This document shows positions 8,762 to 16,843 of a DNA stretch of 64,000 bases, piece by piece. Every line of letters begins with the position of its first letter. Position 1 is the stretch's first letter. The translations under genes and the position numbers were made by a program. The notes under the pieces are model-generated. The model was given only the letters and a program-made list of their open reading frames with translations. It searched no databases and was not told where the DNA came from. The DNA is taken from assembly GCF_004342285.1 (NCBI RefSeq), contig NZ_SMCV01000001.1, forward strand, positions 310,001-374,000. The letters run 5' to 3'. This DNA comes from Klebsiella sp. BIGb0138 (GTDB lineage: Bacteria; Pseudomonadota; Gammaproteobacteria; Enterobacterales; Enterobacteriaceae).

Positions 8762-9121
8762 CTAATCCAGGTCGCGGTGGCATTGATGAATGATGTCAGT
8801 CAACGCGCTTTTTACCTGCGGGTCTCTTTTATCGTAGAAGAAACTGACCAGCGTCTGTTTGCCCGATTTTCCCATATCCATATTTACCACCGCCTCATCG
8901 CCTCTGAGAAGGTGATACCTTTTATTGCCGTTGGGCAGCGGATCGTCTTTTTCAACATAAAAATGCTGGCGGATGGACTGATACTGAATACATTCGTGGG
9001 TGCGTTCTACGCTGGCGGAGAAATATTCCTCTTTCAGTTCGGTGTTTTTGACCTTATCGACAAGGCCAGAACACCCTGACAGCATAGCCAGCGCGGCGGT
9101 CAGATAAATTATCTTAAACAT
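8762..9121 (-). CDS. Small hypothetical lipoprotein
   Basis: A protein of 119 residues from the ATG at 9121; an in-frame upstream ATG at 9157 would put a charged tail before the signal and is rejected. The sequence MFKIIYLTAALAMLSGC is a classic lipoprotein signal with lipobox MLSGC. The residue after the lipid cysteine is Ser, so outer-membrane sorting is expected. The mature part is polar, contains two further cysteines (HECIQY and HQCHRD) that could form a disulfide, and shows no domain I recognise. It stands alone between hairpin 8691-8716 and the cysteine-rich peptide gene. Confidence 0.72.
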   Translation of the reverse strand: MFKIIYLTAALAMLSGCSGLVDKVKNTELKEEYFSASVERTHECIQYQSIRQHFYVEKDDPLPNGNKRYHLLRGDEAVVNMDMGKSGKQTLVSFFYDKRDPQVKSALTDIIHQCHRDLD

Positions 9122-9251
9122 CAGCTTTCTCTTCGGGTTAAAAAGCGGCTCATACAACTCGCTACCGGCATGATTGTCCGGGAGCCGGTATCAACCGACC
9201 ATCAACAATAACCACAAAGATACTATGGCAAACCGTGGACGACCGGCGTAT

Positions 9252-9503
9252 TTACGCCCCGCCGCGCAGCATCGTGCAGAAGGCGCAATGGCAGCCGGGA
9301 ACCGGGGTCGCGCTACAGGTGCCTAAGGTGGAAGTCTGGAAGCCGGCGTCATTGTGGCTATAAAAATTGCTGACGATGTTATCTTCCGATTTTTTCAGCT
9401 GTTCTGCGCTGACCTCTGCGATGGTCACGTTTTTTGCCTGGAAGGCAAAGGCCGCCGGGGAACTGAAGGCCACGGATAAAAGTACCAGACGATAAATTTT
9501 CAT
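9252..9503 (-). CDS. Cysteine-rich small exported protein, unknown function
   Basis: An 83-residue protein. Residues 1-20 (MKIYRLVLLSVAFSSPAAFA) form a Sec signal with an AFA cleavage site. The mature 63 residues begin with a charged helix-like part (SAEQLKKSEDNI) and end in a compact segment GTCSATPVPGCHCAFCTMLR with cysteines at about 63, 71, 73 and 76, then GGA. The C-x7-C-x-C-x2-C pattern could bind a metal or form two disulfides. I do not recognise a family. The Shine-Dalgarno is weak. The gene lies next to an IS200/IS605 remnant and downstream of the fimbrial locus. Confidence 0.6.
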   Translation of the reverse strand: MKIYRLVLLSVAFSSPAAFAFQAKNVTIAEVSAEQLKKSEDNIVSNFYSHNDAGFQTSTLGTCSATPVPGCHCAFCTMLRGGA

Positions 9504-9763
9504 AATAAGAACGCATCCCGAAGCAAATATTTATTAATCAACCCTACCACAGCGCCCGACCCGCGCCAGCGTAACGTTTCGCGAAAAACATATTGTTACA
9601 ATATAACACAACAGGTCGACATTCCGTCATGACCTCAGCACTTTTTACCCCGGCAGGCTCTCCTTCCCTCCGTCAGGGTGGTCTGGAGAAAAAAGATGTT
9701 CTTCATTAAGCCTTGCGGCGCGTTCAGCCAACACAATTTCCCGGGAAAAGACCCGCTTTCTCA

Positions 9764-9922
9764 TCAGTAAAAGATCACCTTTATTCCGCAGAGGATATAG
9801 ATCGTCCTGTACAGCGCCTTACCCAGCTTATCTTTCAGGATCCTGAATCGGTACTTGGCCGTCCAGACTATGTGGCATTTGCAACTCCAATATACATGTG
9901 ATGAACTCCTGTAAAGTCCCAT
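9764..9922 (-). pseudogene. Truncated IS200/IS605-family TnpA transposase
   Basis: The minus strand from an ATG at 9922, with an AAAGGAG Shine-Dalgarno, encodes 52 residues to the TGA at 9764. It contains SHVYWSCKCHIVWTAKYRFR and LGKALYRTIYILCG, the N-terminal third of an HUH-type IS200/IS605 transposase (full length about 140-150 residues). The HUH motif and catalytic tyrosine are absent, so the element cannot encode its own transposition. It is a relic from deletion or recombination next to the fimbrial locus. The subterminal hairpin at 10011-10031 probably marks its left end. Confidence 0.75.
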
Positions 9923-10010
9923 GGCGGTTTGTCTCCTTTTACTTGTGGTGAAGTAAGCAGAGATATTCCGACATGGGTATTCTTCAGGCTATAGCCTTAC
10001 AGGATCAATC

Positions 10011-10031
10011 ACCACCTCCCCAAGAGGTGGT
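10011..10031. repeat. Hairpin, probable left-end structure of the IS200/IS605 remnant
   Basis: ACCACCTC and GAGGTGGT form an 8-bp stem around CCCAA. It lies about 90 bp upstream of the tnpA relic, where IS200/IS605 elements carry a subterminal hairpin recognised by TnpA. It could instead be a weak terminator for the pilin gene ending at 10063, but there is no T-run. Confidence 0.5.
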
Positions 10032-10062
10032 TTAGGGATGACGACAAAGCGGCGGTCTTTTA

Positions 10063-10644
10063 TCAGAAATATGAAATGACATAATCCGCTACCGCTGTAA
10101 CGGGTCCAGGAGTAACCGTCGTACTGAGCGATTTGTAGGCAGCCTGATAATTTAACGTTATTGTTGTTCCCGATGGTGTTGCCTGCGAAAGAGAAGCTCC
10201 GGGATCGAGAAACGTCCCGCCATTCAGATGAACCGGAGTGTTTTCCGGCGTCAAAATCGCAACGGCCACGTCAGCCGAGCCTGAAGGGGCAATATTACCC
10301 ATGACGGTGTTATCGTCTGCCGCCGGCGTTGAGGTGGTAAAAGAGGTTCTGACGTTACCAATGACGTGGTTGCGATAACATGTTAATTGAATGGTGAATG
10401 CGGTATGACCTGCATAAGTTCCTACCGCGCTGTTCAGCATCTCATCAGTAACGGAGGGTAGATTGACGACCGTCGCGCTTCCCGGCGTACCGCTGCCTGG
10501 AGCCGCGATGATTGTAGTACATATATTTTCCATAATGTGGCCATCAAAACGAATTGAGCCATCAGCGGCTGCCGCATTTAGCGAAAAACCAGCCAGAATG
10601 ATCGAAGCCGAAATAAATGCCAGGTGTGTTGTCTGCTTTTGCAT
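10063..10644 (-). CDS. Fimbrial subunit (second pilin paralogue)
   Basis: A 193-residue chaperone-usher pilin. A signal peptide runs to about residue 27 (SLNAAAADG). Two cysteines, in ENICTTII and QLTCYRN, sit at the usual pilin disulfide positions, and the C-terminus VADYVISYF is a beta-strand motif with the penultimate tyrosine recognised by chaperones. The start is the ATG at 10644, because AAGGA lies 6 nt upstream; the ATG at 10650 directly abuts the Shine-Dalgarno. It is clearly paralogous to the pilin at 15606-16187 in both signal and C-terminus, but the middle has diverged. It is last in the cluster and separated from the adhesin gene by hairpin 10772-10795, so it may have its own promoter. 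A minor or alternative shaft subunit is likely. Confidence 0.88.
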   Translation of the reverse strand: MQKQTTHLAFISASIILAGFSLNAAAADGSIRFDGHIMENICTTIIAAPGSGTPGSATVVNLPSVTDEMLNSAVGTYAGHTAFTIQLTCYRNHVIGNVRTSFTTSTPAADDNTVMGNIAPSGSADVAVAILTPENTPVHLNGGTFLDPGASLSQATPSGTTITLNYQAAYKSLSTTVTPGPVTAVADYVISYF

Positions 10645-10692
10645 ATACATTCCTTAATAACATCAATCGATGAACAATATTTATTCTGTAAT

Positions 10693-10713
10693 GAATATTC
10701 CCTGTGAATATTC
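10693..10713. promoter_or_regulatory. Pair of GAATATTC palindromes upstream of the second pilin
   Basis: Two identical 8-bp palindromes GAATATTC are spaced 13 bp apart (10693-10700 and 10706-10713), 49-69 bp before the pilin start. The arrangement resembles a tandem operator or an AT-rich promoter element. No regulator can be assigned. Confidence 0.35.
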
Positions 10714-10771
10714 GTTTTCAGGCTCCCCGCCGGCACAAGCGGGATCTCAGCGGCAAAACAGGGGTCATCCC

Positions 10772-10795
10772 GGCTGGAGATAACAATCTCCAGCC
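10772..10795. terminator. Hairpin after the adhesin gene
   Basis: GGCTGGAGAT and ATCTCCAGCC pair around AACA, 8 bp beyond the adhesin stop. There is no T-run in the transcribed direction, so it may act as an mRNA stabiliser or partial terminator before the last pilin gene. Confidence 0.5.
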
Positions 10796-10802
10796 CCTCG
10801 CC

Positions 10803-12146
10803 TCAGTCATACACCATAAACAGGTTGACCGTTCCGGTGACCGGCCCGGTATATGGGATGTTCGATCGGGTGATCGCCGCTCGCTGGATATAGCGCGCCT
10901 GCAGGGTAAGCGGAGCATAGCTGGTTGACAAGGTGGCAAAAATCTTGTCACTGCCCCAGGCGGAGGCGGTGCTCCCGACCCCATAGCTGCCCAGATTAAC
11001 GGCCGTGCCGTTGACATCGATATGCGCGCTATTCTGCAGCAACTCGATTTCAAGGCCGTCGATTTTTGCCCCGCCGGCGGCGTCATACAGGCTGATATTA
11101 TTGGAGGCCAGCGGAGAGGCGCCGGCGTCTTCAAAGCGCATCCGCACGCTCTCCGCCATGCCGTTACATTCCAGCTCCAGCTGCAGCGGAACCTCTGGCC
11201 CAAAGGCCGGGGCGCCGATAAGGGCGATAGTATCAGCAGGCCATAGGCCCATATTCACCATATAATTTGTCGACTTTTGGGTACTCAGTTTACAGGTAGG
11301 CCGCACCAGGGTGACCCCGTTTCCGGCAAGAAAATGCGTCGGCGGGTTAGTATTGACGTTCACCGGCGCCGGCGCCATCCAGGAGTTAAAAAGATGGCTG
11401 ACGGATAAGGGGCCATACGCCGTTACGGGGCCGGTTTTGATCAGCTCGGCCCGTAAAGAGAAGGTGAGGCTCAAGGTTGGCATAAACCAGCGCGTGGCAC
11501 CGCCCTCGGTACGCGTATCCAGCATATTTAATACCATACCGACCTGCCCCACCGTCGGACCACAGAACCCGTACTCCACGCCGGTAGCCGCCACAGTTGA
11601 GGTGCCGCACCCATCAAAACCAAATAAATAGATAAAGGGATAATCAGACATTCCACTCCCCAACGGCGAAGAGTCTGATTTGACATAAAATCGAATGCCA
11701 ACCCCTTCAACCGAGGTCTTAAGCACGCCGTTGCCTACATTGATCCCCGACAGGTTAAATCCTAATCCTGCAAGTGCTGAGCTTGAGCTGTCGATATTAA
11801 CAGAGGCATCAGTACCGGCAATTTTCCAGCGTGAACTATCTATCCCGCTGCCGGTACAACTGATGGAAAAGGCGAGATTGAACTCCGCATAGCCCCACGA
11901 CCAAAGAATCGTGCCGACGGGAACCGAGTTGTCCGCAATGATCGAACGCGGAACCGAGAAGGGTAAATGATCAGGGTAGGTATAGATGCAGGTCCCCACG
12001 GACTGCGTGTGCCTATCACCGTACAGGTCATCCCAGATATAGTGTCGGGATAGCGTCCAGGCGACGGCCTCAGGCGCAAAAGCCTGCAGCAGCAGTGCCA
12101 GCAGAACACCCGCGGATACGCGCCCTCCGTTGTTGTATATCGTCAT
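10803..12146 (-). CDS. Fimbrial tip adhesin (two-domain)
   Basis: A 447-residue secreted protein. The signal peptide ends near AVAW, residues 28-30. The region to about residue 290 is a variable, Gly/Ser-rich putative receptor-binding domain with several cysteines. The last roughly 150 residues, from VRPTCKLSTQ to VNLFMVYD, look like a pilin domain with its own cysteine pair and a chaperone-binding C-terminal strand. This two-domain build is typical of tip adhesins such as FimH, although it is longer than FimH (about 300). It overlaps the chaperone gene by 4 nt (ATGA). The ligand is unknown. Confidence 0.82.
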   Translation of the reverse strand: MTIYNNGGRVSAGVLLALLLQAFAPEAVAWTLSRHYIWDDLYGDRHTQSVGTCIYTYPDHLPFSVPRSIIADNSVPVGTILWSWGYAEFNLAFSISCTGSGIDSSRWKIAGTDASVNIDSSSSALAGLGFNLSGINVGNGVLKTSVEGVGIRFYVKSDSSPLGSGMSDYPFIYLFGFDGCGTSTVAATGVEYGFCGPTVGQVGMVLNMLDTRTEGGATRWFMPTLSLTFSLRAELIKTGPVTAYGPLSVSHLFNSWMAPAPVNVNTNPPTHFLAGNGVTLVRPTCKLSTQKSTNYMVNMGLWPADTIALIGAPAFGPEVPLQLELECNGMAESVRMRFEDAGASPLASNNISLYDAAGGAKIDGLEIELLQNSAHIDVNGTAVNLGSYGVGSTASAWGSDKIFATLSTSYAPLTLQARYIQRAAITRSNIPYTGPVTGTVNLFMVYD

Positions 12147-12859
12147 AATGCCAGTTCCACACGGTGTTCCTCACCCGCCCCGCCCCAGTCATGGATACCG
12201 CTCCACGTCACGATAACCGGGCCGCTCCTCAGCGCCGACGGCAGACGATAGCGTTCGCTGCCGAACGGCGGCGGCATCCGGTGGCGATCCTCCAGCAAGG
12301 CACCGTTGCCTTTCCCCACGGTCAAGCGCCCGAAGCTGATGTAATAAGGGGTCGGATTGGTCGCCCGCAGCCAGACGCTGGCACCTTCCTTTTCAATACT
12401 CCAGCGAAGCTTCCCCGCGGCCTCGCGGGCGTCGGTCGAATTGAGGCCCTGCGGACGCACAAATACCTTCAGGCGGCTGCGGATAGCGATCACCAGCTTA
12501 TTCGCCCCTTCCCCCTTCGGCGGGATCTCCTGCAGCGACAGCCACCAGGCGGATTCTCTGTCCTGGGGAATGGCCCCGCGCAGTACCACGAGCCGGAACC
12601 GACCCTGCTTTTTCCCCTCAAGTTTCATCACCGGCGGCGTCAGGACCAGCGGAATGTCATGGTCATTTCCCGCGAGGTCTTCCAGCCAGGCCTGCGCCAG
12701 GTAGGTTTCATCGCTGTCATTAACGACCTCAACCGGCGTTTCCCGATCCTGCGCATAGGCTACAATCCGCGTCAGCTTCGGCCTCACGGCCCCCTGAGCG
12801 GGCAGGCTAAGCAACATGCCAGCCAGAACGGCGGCAACCACTATGTTTACTGATTTCAT
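12143..12859 (-). CDS. Periplasmic fimbrial chaperone (PapD-like)
   Basis: A 238-residue protein with a signal peptide ending near QGA, residue 24. It shows PapD-family landmarks: an N-terminal immunoglobulin-like strand with VEVVNDSDETYLAQAWLED, the motif RESAWWLSLQEIPP corresponding to the conserved FWxNxxxIPP segment, and AIRSRLKVFVRP corresponding to RIKLFYRP. It binds pilin subunits by donor-strand complementation and delivers them to the usher. It lies between usher and adhesin genes; its 3' end overlaps the adhesin start. Confidence 0.92.
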   Translation of the reverse strand: MKSVNIVVAAVLAGMLLSLPAQGAVRPKLTRIVAYAQDRETPVEVVNDSDETYLAQAWLEDLAGNDHDIPLVLTPPVMKLEGKKQGRFRLVVLRGAIPQDRESAWWLSLQEIPPKGEGANKLVIAIRSRLKVFVRPQGLNSTDAREAAGKLRWSIEKEGASVWLRATNPTPYYISFGRLTVGKGNGALLEDRHRMPPPFGSERYRLPSALRSGPVIVTWSGIHDWGGAGEEHRVELAL

Positions 12860-12896
12860 CTGCTGACTCTTTCGTTTCGTTGTCCGGGGGGAATAC

Positions 12897-15503
12897 TCAG
12901 AGGCATTCCAGCGTTATTTTCTGGTGTAAATTCTCAGGTTTAAGCTGCTCATTCGTCGGGGCCGGCAGGGTCGCCCGGCACTGCTCGCTCGCCGTGTTGC
13001 CCCATTTCACCCTCAGCGCCTGGGCCTGGCGGGTATCCAGCCCGGTCAGCCAGGTCAGCCCTTTCTGACCGACAATCCCGGCCTCTTCCGCTTCATTCTC
13101 CACATACACCAGCGCACCGATGGGAATACGCTTCTTACTGCCGATCGCCACCAGGGCGCGTCTTCCGCCGCGCGTGGCAAAACGCAGCCGCACGGCCGCG
13201 CCCTCTGACGGCACAACCTTACGGGAGGACTCCTGCAGCTCTGCGCCATCGGCAACGCTGGTATCGAGGGTCACCTCGTTATAGCGATACGGCGTCAGCC
13301 AGGTCACCATCGCGCGGCCTTTACTATCCGTCCGCGCGCTACTGGCGCCTGAAACGCGAATGCCTTCCGCTCCCGGGGTCTCCACGATCGCCACCGTATT
13401 CCCCAGCGACGGCGACAGAATGACGCCACTTTCATAGAGCGTCAGGCCGCCCGTTATTCCGGCGGAGTACTGTCGGTAATCGCCGCCCCGGCTGAATCCA
13501 CCGGTCAGGCTGGCTTTGCTGGCATTCCAGCCCAACGATAGCGCCTGGCTATAATCGCCGCGCGGATCGCGCTGGACGTTTGCCGAATAATTCAAGGCAT
13601 TGCCTGCGCTGGTGCCCGCATATCCCAGCGTCTGGCCGTATTGATTATCCCGGTTGCGGCTCAGGCCGTAGCTCAGAAAACCGGCATCCTGGCCGCCGGG
13701 GCGCCGTGACGATAGCGGCAGGCTGATGGACAGCCCGAGCTGGTTATCGCTGATATGATTGTTCCGGTTATAGGTCAGGGAGAGCGAAACGCTGGCATTG
13801 CCGACGGTGGTGCCGGTCCCGGCGCTCAGGGAGGTATTTTTCTCCCGGGTACCGTAAAAACGCTCCTGGCTGAGCGTCAGATACAGGCTGCCGACGGCCT
13901 GCAAATTCTGGCTGACGGTCGCCTCCATCCGGTTACGGCGCCGCCGTTGCCAGAAGGCGCTGTCCGGGGCGTTGCCATCGATATCGCTCAGACTCTGGCG
14001 CGACAGAAACTCCGCGGGATCGAGAAACGAGGCCGACTGATACTGGTAGCCAAGCAGCTGCAGCGAGGTGCCGGTGGCATCAAACTGACGGGCATAAAGC
14101 AGCCGGGCCGCAGCCCCTTCGCGTTGACGATGGTCGCTCCAGATTTCGTTATAGCGGGCATGCGCCACTTCAGCCGAAAAAGCGCCAATTGCGCCAATGT
14201 TCCAGGCCGCGCCGAGGGAGAGCATCTGGTATTTTTCCGCCACCAGCGCAGAGCTGTTCAGCGTGACGCGTTCAAGGCCATGCTCCAGCGTGGCGAACAG
14301 CAAAGCGGGTTCCGTTCCCGCGCCGTGCGGGTTGCGCCACCTCCCCGCCGCCAGGCTATAGCGCGTTGAGCCGGGGCGCAGCATTCCTGGCAGTGCGGTA
14401 TAGGGGACGCGGAAAGTCTGAATCTGCCCGTCCGACTCCTCGACAGTGACATCCAGATCGGCCCCGACCTGCGCGGTATAAATATCTTCCAGCGCAAAGG
14501 CGCCCGGCGTCAGCAGCGTGCTGTAGATCACCCGCCCGCGCTGACGCACGCTCAGTCGGGCGTTGGTGCGGGCCACGCCGCGGATAACCGGCGCATAGCT
14601 GTACTGATTATCCAGCGACATCCGTTCGCTGGTGGCCAGCAAGATGCCGCGCAGCGGCAGCGAGCCGGTCATGGTCCCGTAGGTACGGGTGTAAATTTCC
14701 CCGGCCTGCAGGCTGCTGCGCAGGGCGGCGATATCCCGGGCGAGATAGCTCCGGTCATGGTTCGCTGTCCAGCGTCCGTCGTTATCGTGATTAAACGAGT
14801 CCATGCTGTACAGACGCCAGGGCCCGAGGCTACCGGTGGTGTTGAGGCTGAGCCAGGCGCTGCTGGAAGAGAGATCCTCCGTGCGCCCCCCGGCTCCTGA
14901 GGCGCCTTTGAGCCGTGAAGAGTAAAAATAGCCGCTGTACGAAGTGCGCAGACTGGGCACGCCGTGATCCCATTCTGCAGGCGAAATCATGGTAAACCGC
15001 TGCTTGTCCACCGCCTCCTGAGGCACGGTAATGTTCAGCGTCTGATTCGTATTATCGTATTTCAGCGATGAAGCGGGGATTCTCTGCGGCAGATCTTCAC
15101 AGCGGGCCAGAGCGCCCGCTTCGGCGCCGGAGGGCGTGATATTTTCTTTATCGCGAGTGACCCATCCAGAATAGAGGGCCACGCGGATGCCAAATTCCTG
15201 CAGCTGAGTTTGGGAAAGACAGGGAATCACCGCCTTCCCGGTATCCACAAAATCAATTTCGGCCTTACTGTCGAAACGTTCATTGACCACAATATCTGTC
15301 AACCTGCGGCCGGGCAGCAGCGAATCCTGGTTAATAAAGACTGCCTGCGAGACACCGTTTTTACCCCGACGCAAAAAAGCCTGTTCAAATTCGGTTTCCC
15401 CCCACACATCGTGGCTGAAGAGCACCGGGCAAATAACGAGTAACCGGCACCAGCACATCGGGGACTCACTACTGTTGAAATAGCGCGGTAAATAGCGATA
15501 CAT
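12897..15503 (-). CDS. Outer-membrane fimbrial usher
   Basis: About 868 residues from the ATG at 15503, which has GGGGAAG 8 nt upstream; an in-frame start at 15530 is less convincing. A signal peptide is followed by an N-terminal chaperone-binding domain (FEQAFLRRGKNGVSQA, VDLFVN-like DIVVNERFDSKAEIDF). Next come the 24-strand barrel with usher phrases such as YSYAPVIRGVARTNARLSVRQRGRVIYSTLLTPGAF (shown in pieces), the plug domain, and a C-terminal domain with paired cysteines (EQCRATL, ITLECL). Length and order match the FimD/PapC family. It assembles the pilus and secretes it across the outer membrane. It is separated from the upstream pilin gene by a strong hairpin that should lower its expression. 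Confidence 0.93.
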   Translation of the reverse strand: MYRYLPRYFNSSESPMCWCRLLVICPVLFSHDVWGETEFEQAFLRRGKNGVSQAVFINQDSLLPGRRLTDIVVNERFDSKAEIDFVDTGKAVIPCLSQTQLQEFGIRVALYSGWVTRDKENITPSGAEAGALARCEDLPQRIPASSLKYDNTNQTLNITVPQEAVDKQRFTMISPAEWDHGVPSLRTSYSGYFYSSRLKGASGAGGRTEDLSSSSAWLSLNTTGSLGPWRLYSMDSFNHDNDGRWTANHDRSYLARDIAALRSSLQAGEIYTRTYGTMTGSLPLRGILLATSERMSLDNQYSYAPVIRGVARTNARLSVRQRGRVIYSTLLTPGAFALEDIYTAQVGADLDVTVEESDGQIQTFRVPYTALPGMLRPGSTRYSLAAGRWRNPHGAGTEPALLFATLEHGLERVTLNSSALVAEKYQMLSLGAAWNIGAIGAFSAEVAHARYNEIWSDHRQREGAAARLLYARQFDATGTSLQLLGYQYQSASFLDPAEFLSRQSLSDIDGNAPDSAFWQRRRRNRMEATVSQNLQAVGSLYLTLSQERFYGTREKNTSLSAGTGTTVGNASVSLSLTYNRNNHISDNQLGLSISLPLSSRRPGGQDAGFLSYGLSRNRDNQYGQTLGYAGTSAGNALNYSANVQRDPRGDYSQALSLGWNASKASLTGGFSRGGDYRQYSAGITGGLTLYESGVILSPSLGNTVAIVETPGAEGIRVSGASSARTDSKGRAMVTWLTPYRYNEVTLDTSVADGAELQESSRKVVPSEGAAVRLRFATRGGRRALVAIGSKKRIPIGALVYVENEAEEAGIVGQKGLTWLTGLDTRQAQALRVKWGNTASEQCRATLPAPTNEQLKPENLHQKITLECL

Positions 15504-15552
15504 ACAATCATCTTCCCCGGCATTGGGCAAAATACAGTCAAAATCAGTAGCC

Positions 15553-15580
15553 GAGAAAAGCCGGCACGCCGGCTTTTCTC
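15553..15580 (-). terminator. Strong hairpin between major pilin and usher
   Basis: GAGAAAAGCCGG and CCGGCTTTTCTC form a perfect 12-bp stem with a 4-nt loop, 26 bp after the pilin stop. The T-run is inside the stem. It is placed to terminate most transcripts after the abundant pilin and let fewer continue to the usher. Confidence 0.75.
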
Positions 15581-15605
15581 ATTGGCAAAACGGTCGTTAT
15601 GTGGG

Positions 15606-16187
15606 TTAGAAATAGGAGATGACGTAGTCGGCAACGCCTGTCACCGGCCCAGGCGTCACTGCGGTACTCAACGACTTATACGCCGCCAGGTAATTCAGGG
15701 TCACCGCCCCCGCAGAACCGGTAGGCAACGCGGCGCCAGGATCGAGCTGCGTGCCGCCGTTCAGGTGAATCGGCGCGCTTTGCGCAGTCAGAATCGCCAC
15801 CGCCACGTCGGCAGCGCCGCCGGATGCGATATTACGCATTACCGTACTGTCACCGACAGCCGGTGACCCGGTGGAAAATGTCGCCCGGATGCTGTTCAGC
15901 CCCCCGGCGGCCTGACAGCCGGTCAGTTGAATGGTAAACGCCGTGTGGCCAGCGTAGGTGCCGGAAGCGTCATTCAGGGTACCGGCCGATACCGGTGGAA
16001 GGTTAACGGTAGTCGTGTGCCCCGGCGAGCCTCCGGCAGGCGCCACCCCCACATGGGTAGTACAGGCGCTGGAGGTTACCGTGCCCTGAAAAGTAATCGT
16101 GCCATCCGCCGCGCTGGCATTCACTGAAATACCCGCCAGCGCCAATGCCGCCGAAATTACCGCCATGCGTGTTGTCTGCTTTTTCAT
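15606..16187 (-). CDS. Major fimbrial subunit (pilin)
   Basis: A 193-residue pilin with signal peptide to about residue 27 (VNASAADG), the cysteine pair SSACTTHV and LTGCQAAG, and a C-terminal strand ending VADYVISYF. The ATG at 16187 has AAGGGA 6 nt upstream. As first structural gene of the cluster, with a TATAAT-like hexamer in the leader and a strong hairpin after its stop, it is the probable shaft subunit. It shares most of its signal sequence and last 30 residues with the pilin at 10063-10644, indicating duplication within the locus. Confidence 0.9.
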   Translation of the reverse strand: MKKQTTRMAVISAALALAGISVNASAADGTITFQGTVTSSACTTHVGVAPAGGSPGHTTTVNLPPVSAGTLNDASGTYAGHTAFTIQLTGCQAAGGLNSIRATFSTGSPAVGDSTVMRNIASGGAADVAVAILTAQSAPIHLNGGTQLDPGAALPTGSAGAVTLNYLAAYKSLSTAVTPGPVTGVADYVISYF

Positions 16188-16222
16188 ATATGTCCCTTAA
16201 CAACTTAAATTATAAATAGTCT

Positions 16223-16843
16223 TCATCCTGTAACGGATAACCGCGGAGTTGCAGAATTGGGTTTTGTCTCGAAGTTAAATCTCCTTAATAACGATAAAAT
16301 ATCTCTGGATAACAGTACTTCATGATCTGTCGTCCGTGACAGACCTGATTTTTTTAAAAGAACCGCGCGCTGATAGTAGAGTTTTTTTATATTCCACCCG
16401 GAGATCTCAGCCAGGTTGGTTATCTTTTCGCCTTGGGTCAAGAAATCCATCGCAACAAGATTTTCATAAGTAATACGTTTCCTCATAAAAACGGCTTTCT
16501 CGATCTGCCGCAGCACAACAAAGAACGCCTCTGCCGTGACATTGCTGGCCAGTATCCAGGGAAGCGCACCTGTGGTTTTCGCATTTACGGTGAAGAAGGG
16601 TATAAACAAAACCTTCGCCAGAAATACCTTTGGTAATTTCATCAGATCGCGCCGGATGTGGATATTACGGACGGCGATCACCAGAACATCCCCAGGTTTA
16701 AGCTGATTATTTATTTCACGCATCAACTCCACCATCGACATTTCATCGGTATGATATATAAATGCAAAAATTTCTTTCTGGTTAAACAACCCTCTTACGC
16801 CAAGGAGAAAATACAAATTATCTGATACGATATGATATTTCAT
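16223..16843 (-). CDS. LuxR-like transcriptional regulator of the fimbrial locus
   Basis: About 206 residues from the ATG at 16843 (MKYHIVSDNLYFLLGVRGLF); the frame extends upstream to 16873 but with a cysteine-rich unlikely start. The N-terminal two thirds resemble a degenerate receiver-like domain. The C-terminal segment GEKITNLAEISGWNIKKLYYQRAVLLKKSGL follows the LuxR/FixJ helix-turn-helix pattern with a weak consensus (quoted here as motif only, residues about 145-175). It lies 35 bp upstream of the major pilin in the same direction. Many enterobacterial fimbrial loci carry such a regulator. Whether it activates or represses cannot be told. Confidence 0.68.
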   Translation of the reverse strand: MKYHIVSDNLYFLLGVRGLFNQKEIFAFIYHTDEMSMVELMREINNQLKPGDVLVIAVRNIHIRRDLMKLPKVFLAKVLFIPFFTVNAKTTGALPWILASNVTAEAFFVVLRQIEKAVFMRKRITYENLVAMDFLTQGEKITNLAEISGWNIKKLYYQRAVLLKKSGLSRTTDHEVLLSRDILSLLRRFNFETKPNSATPRLSVTG

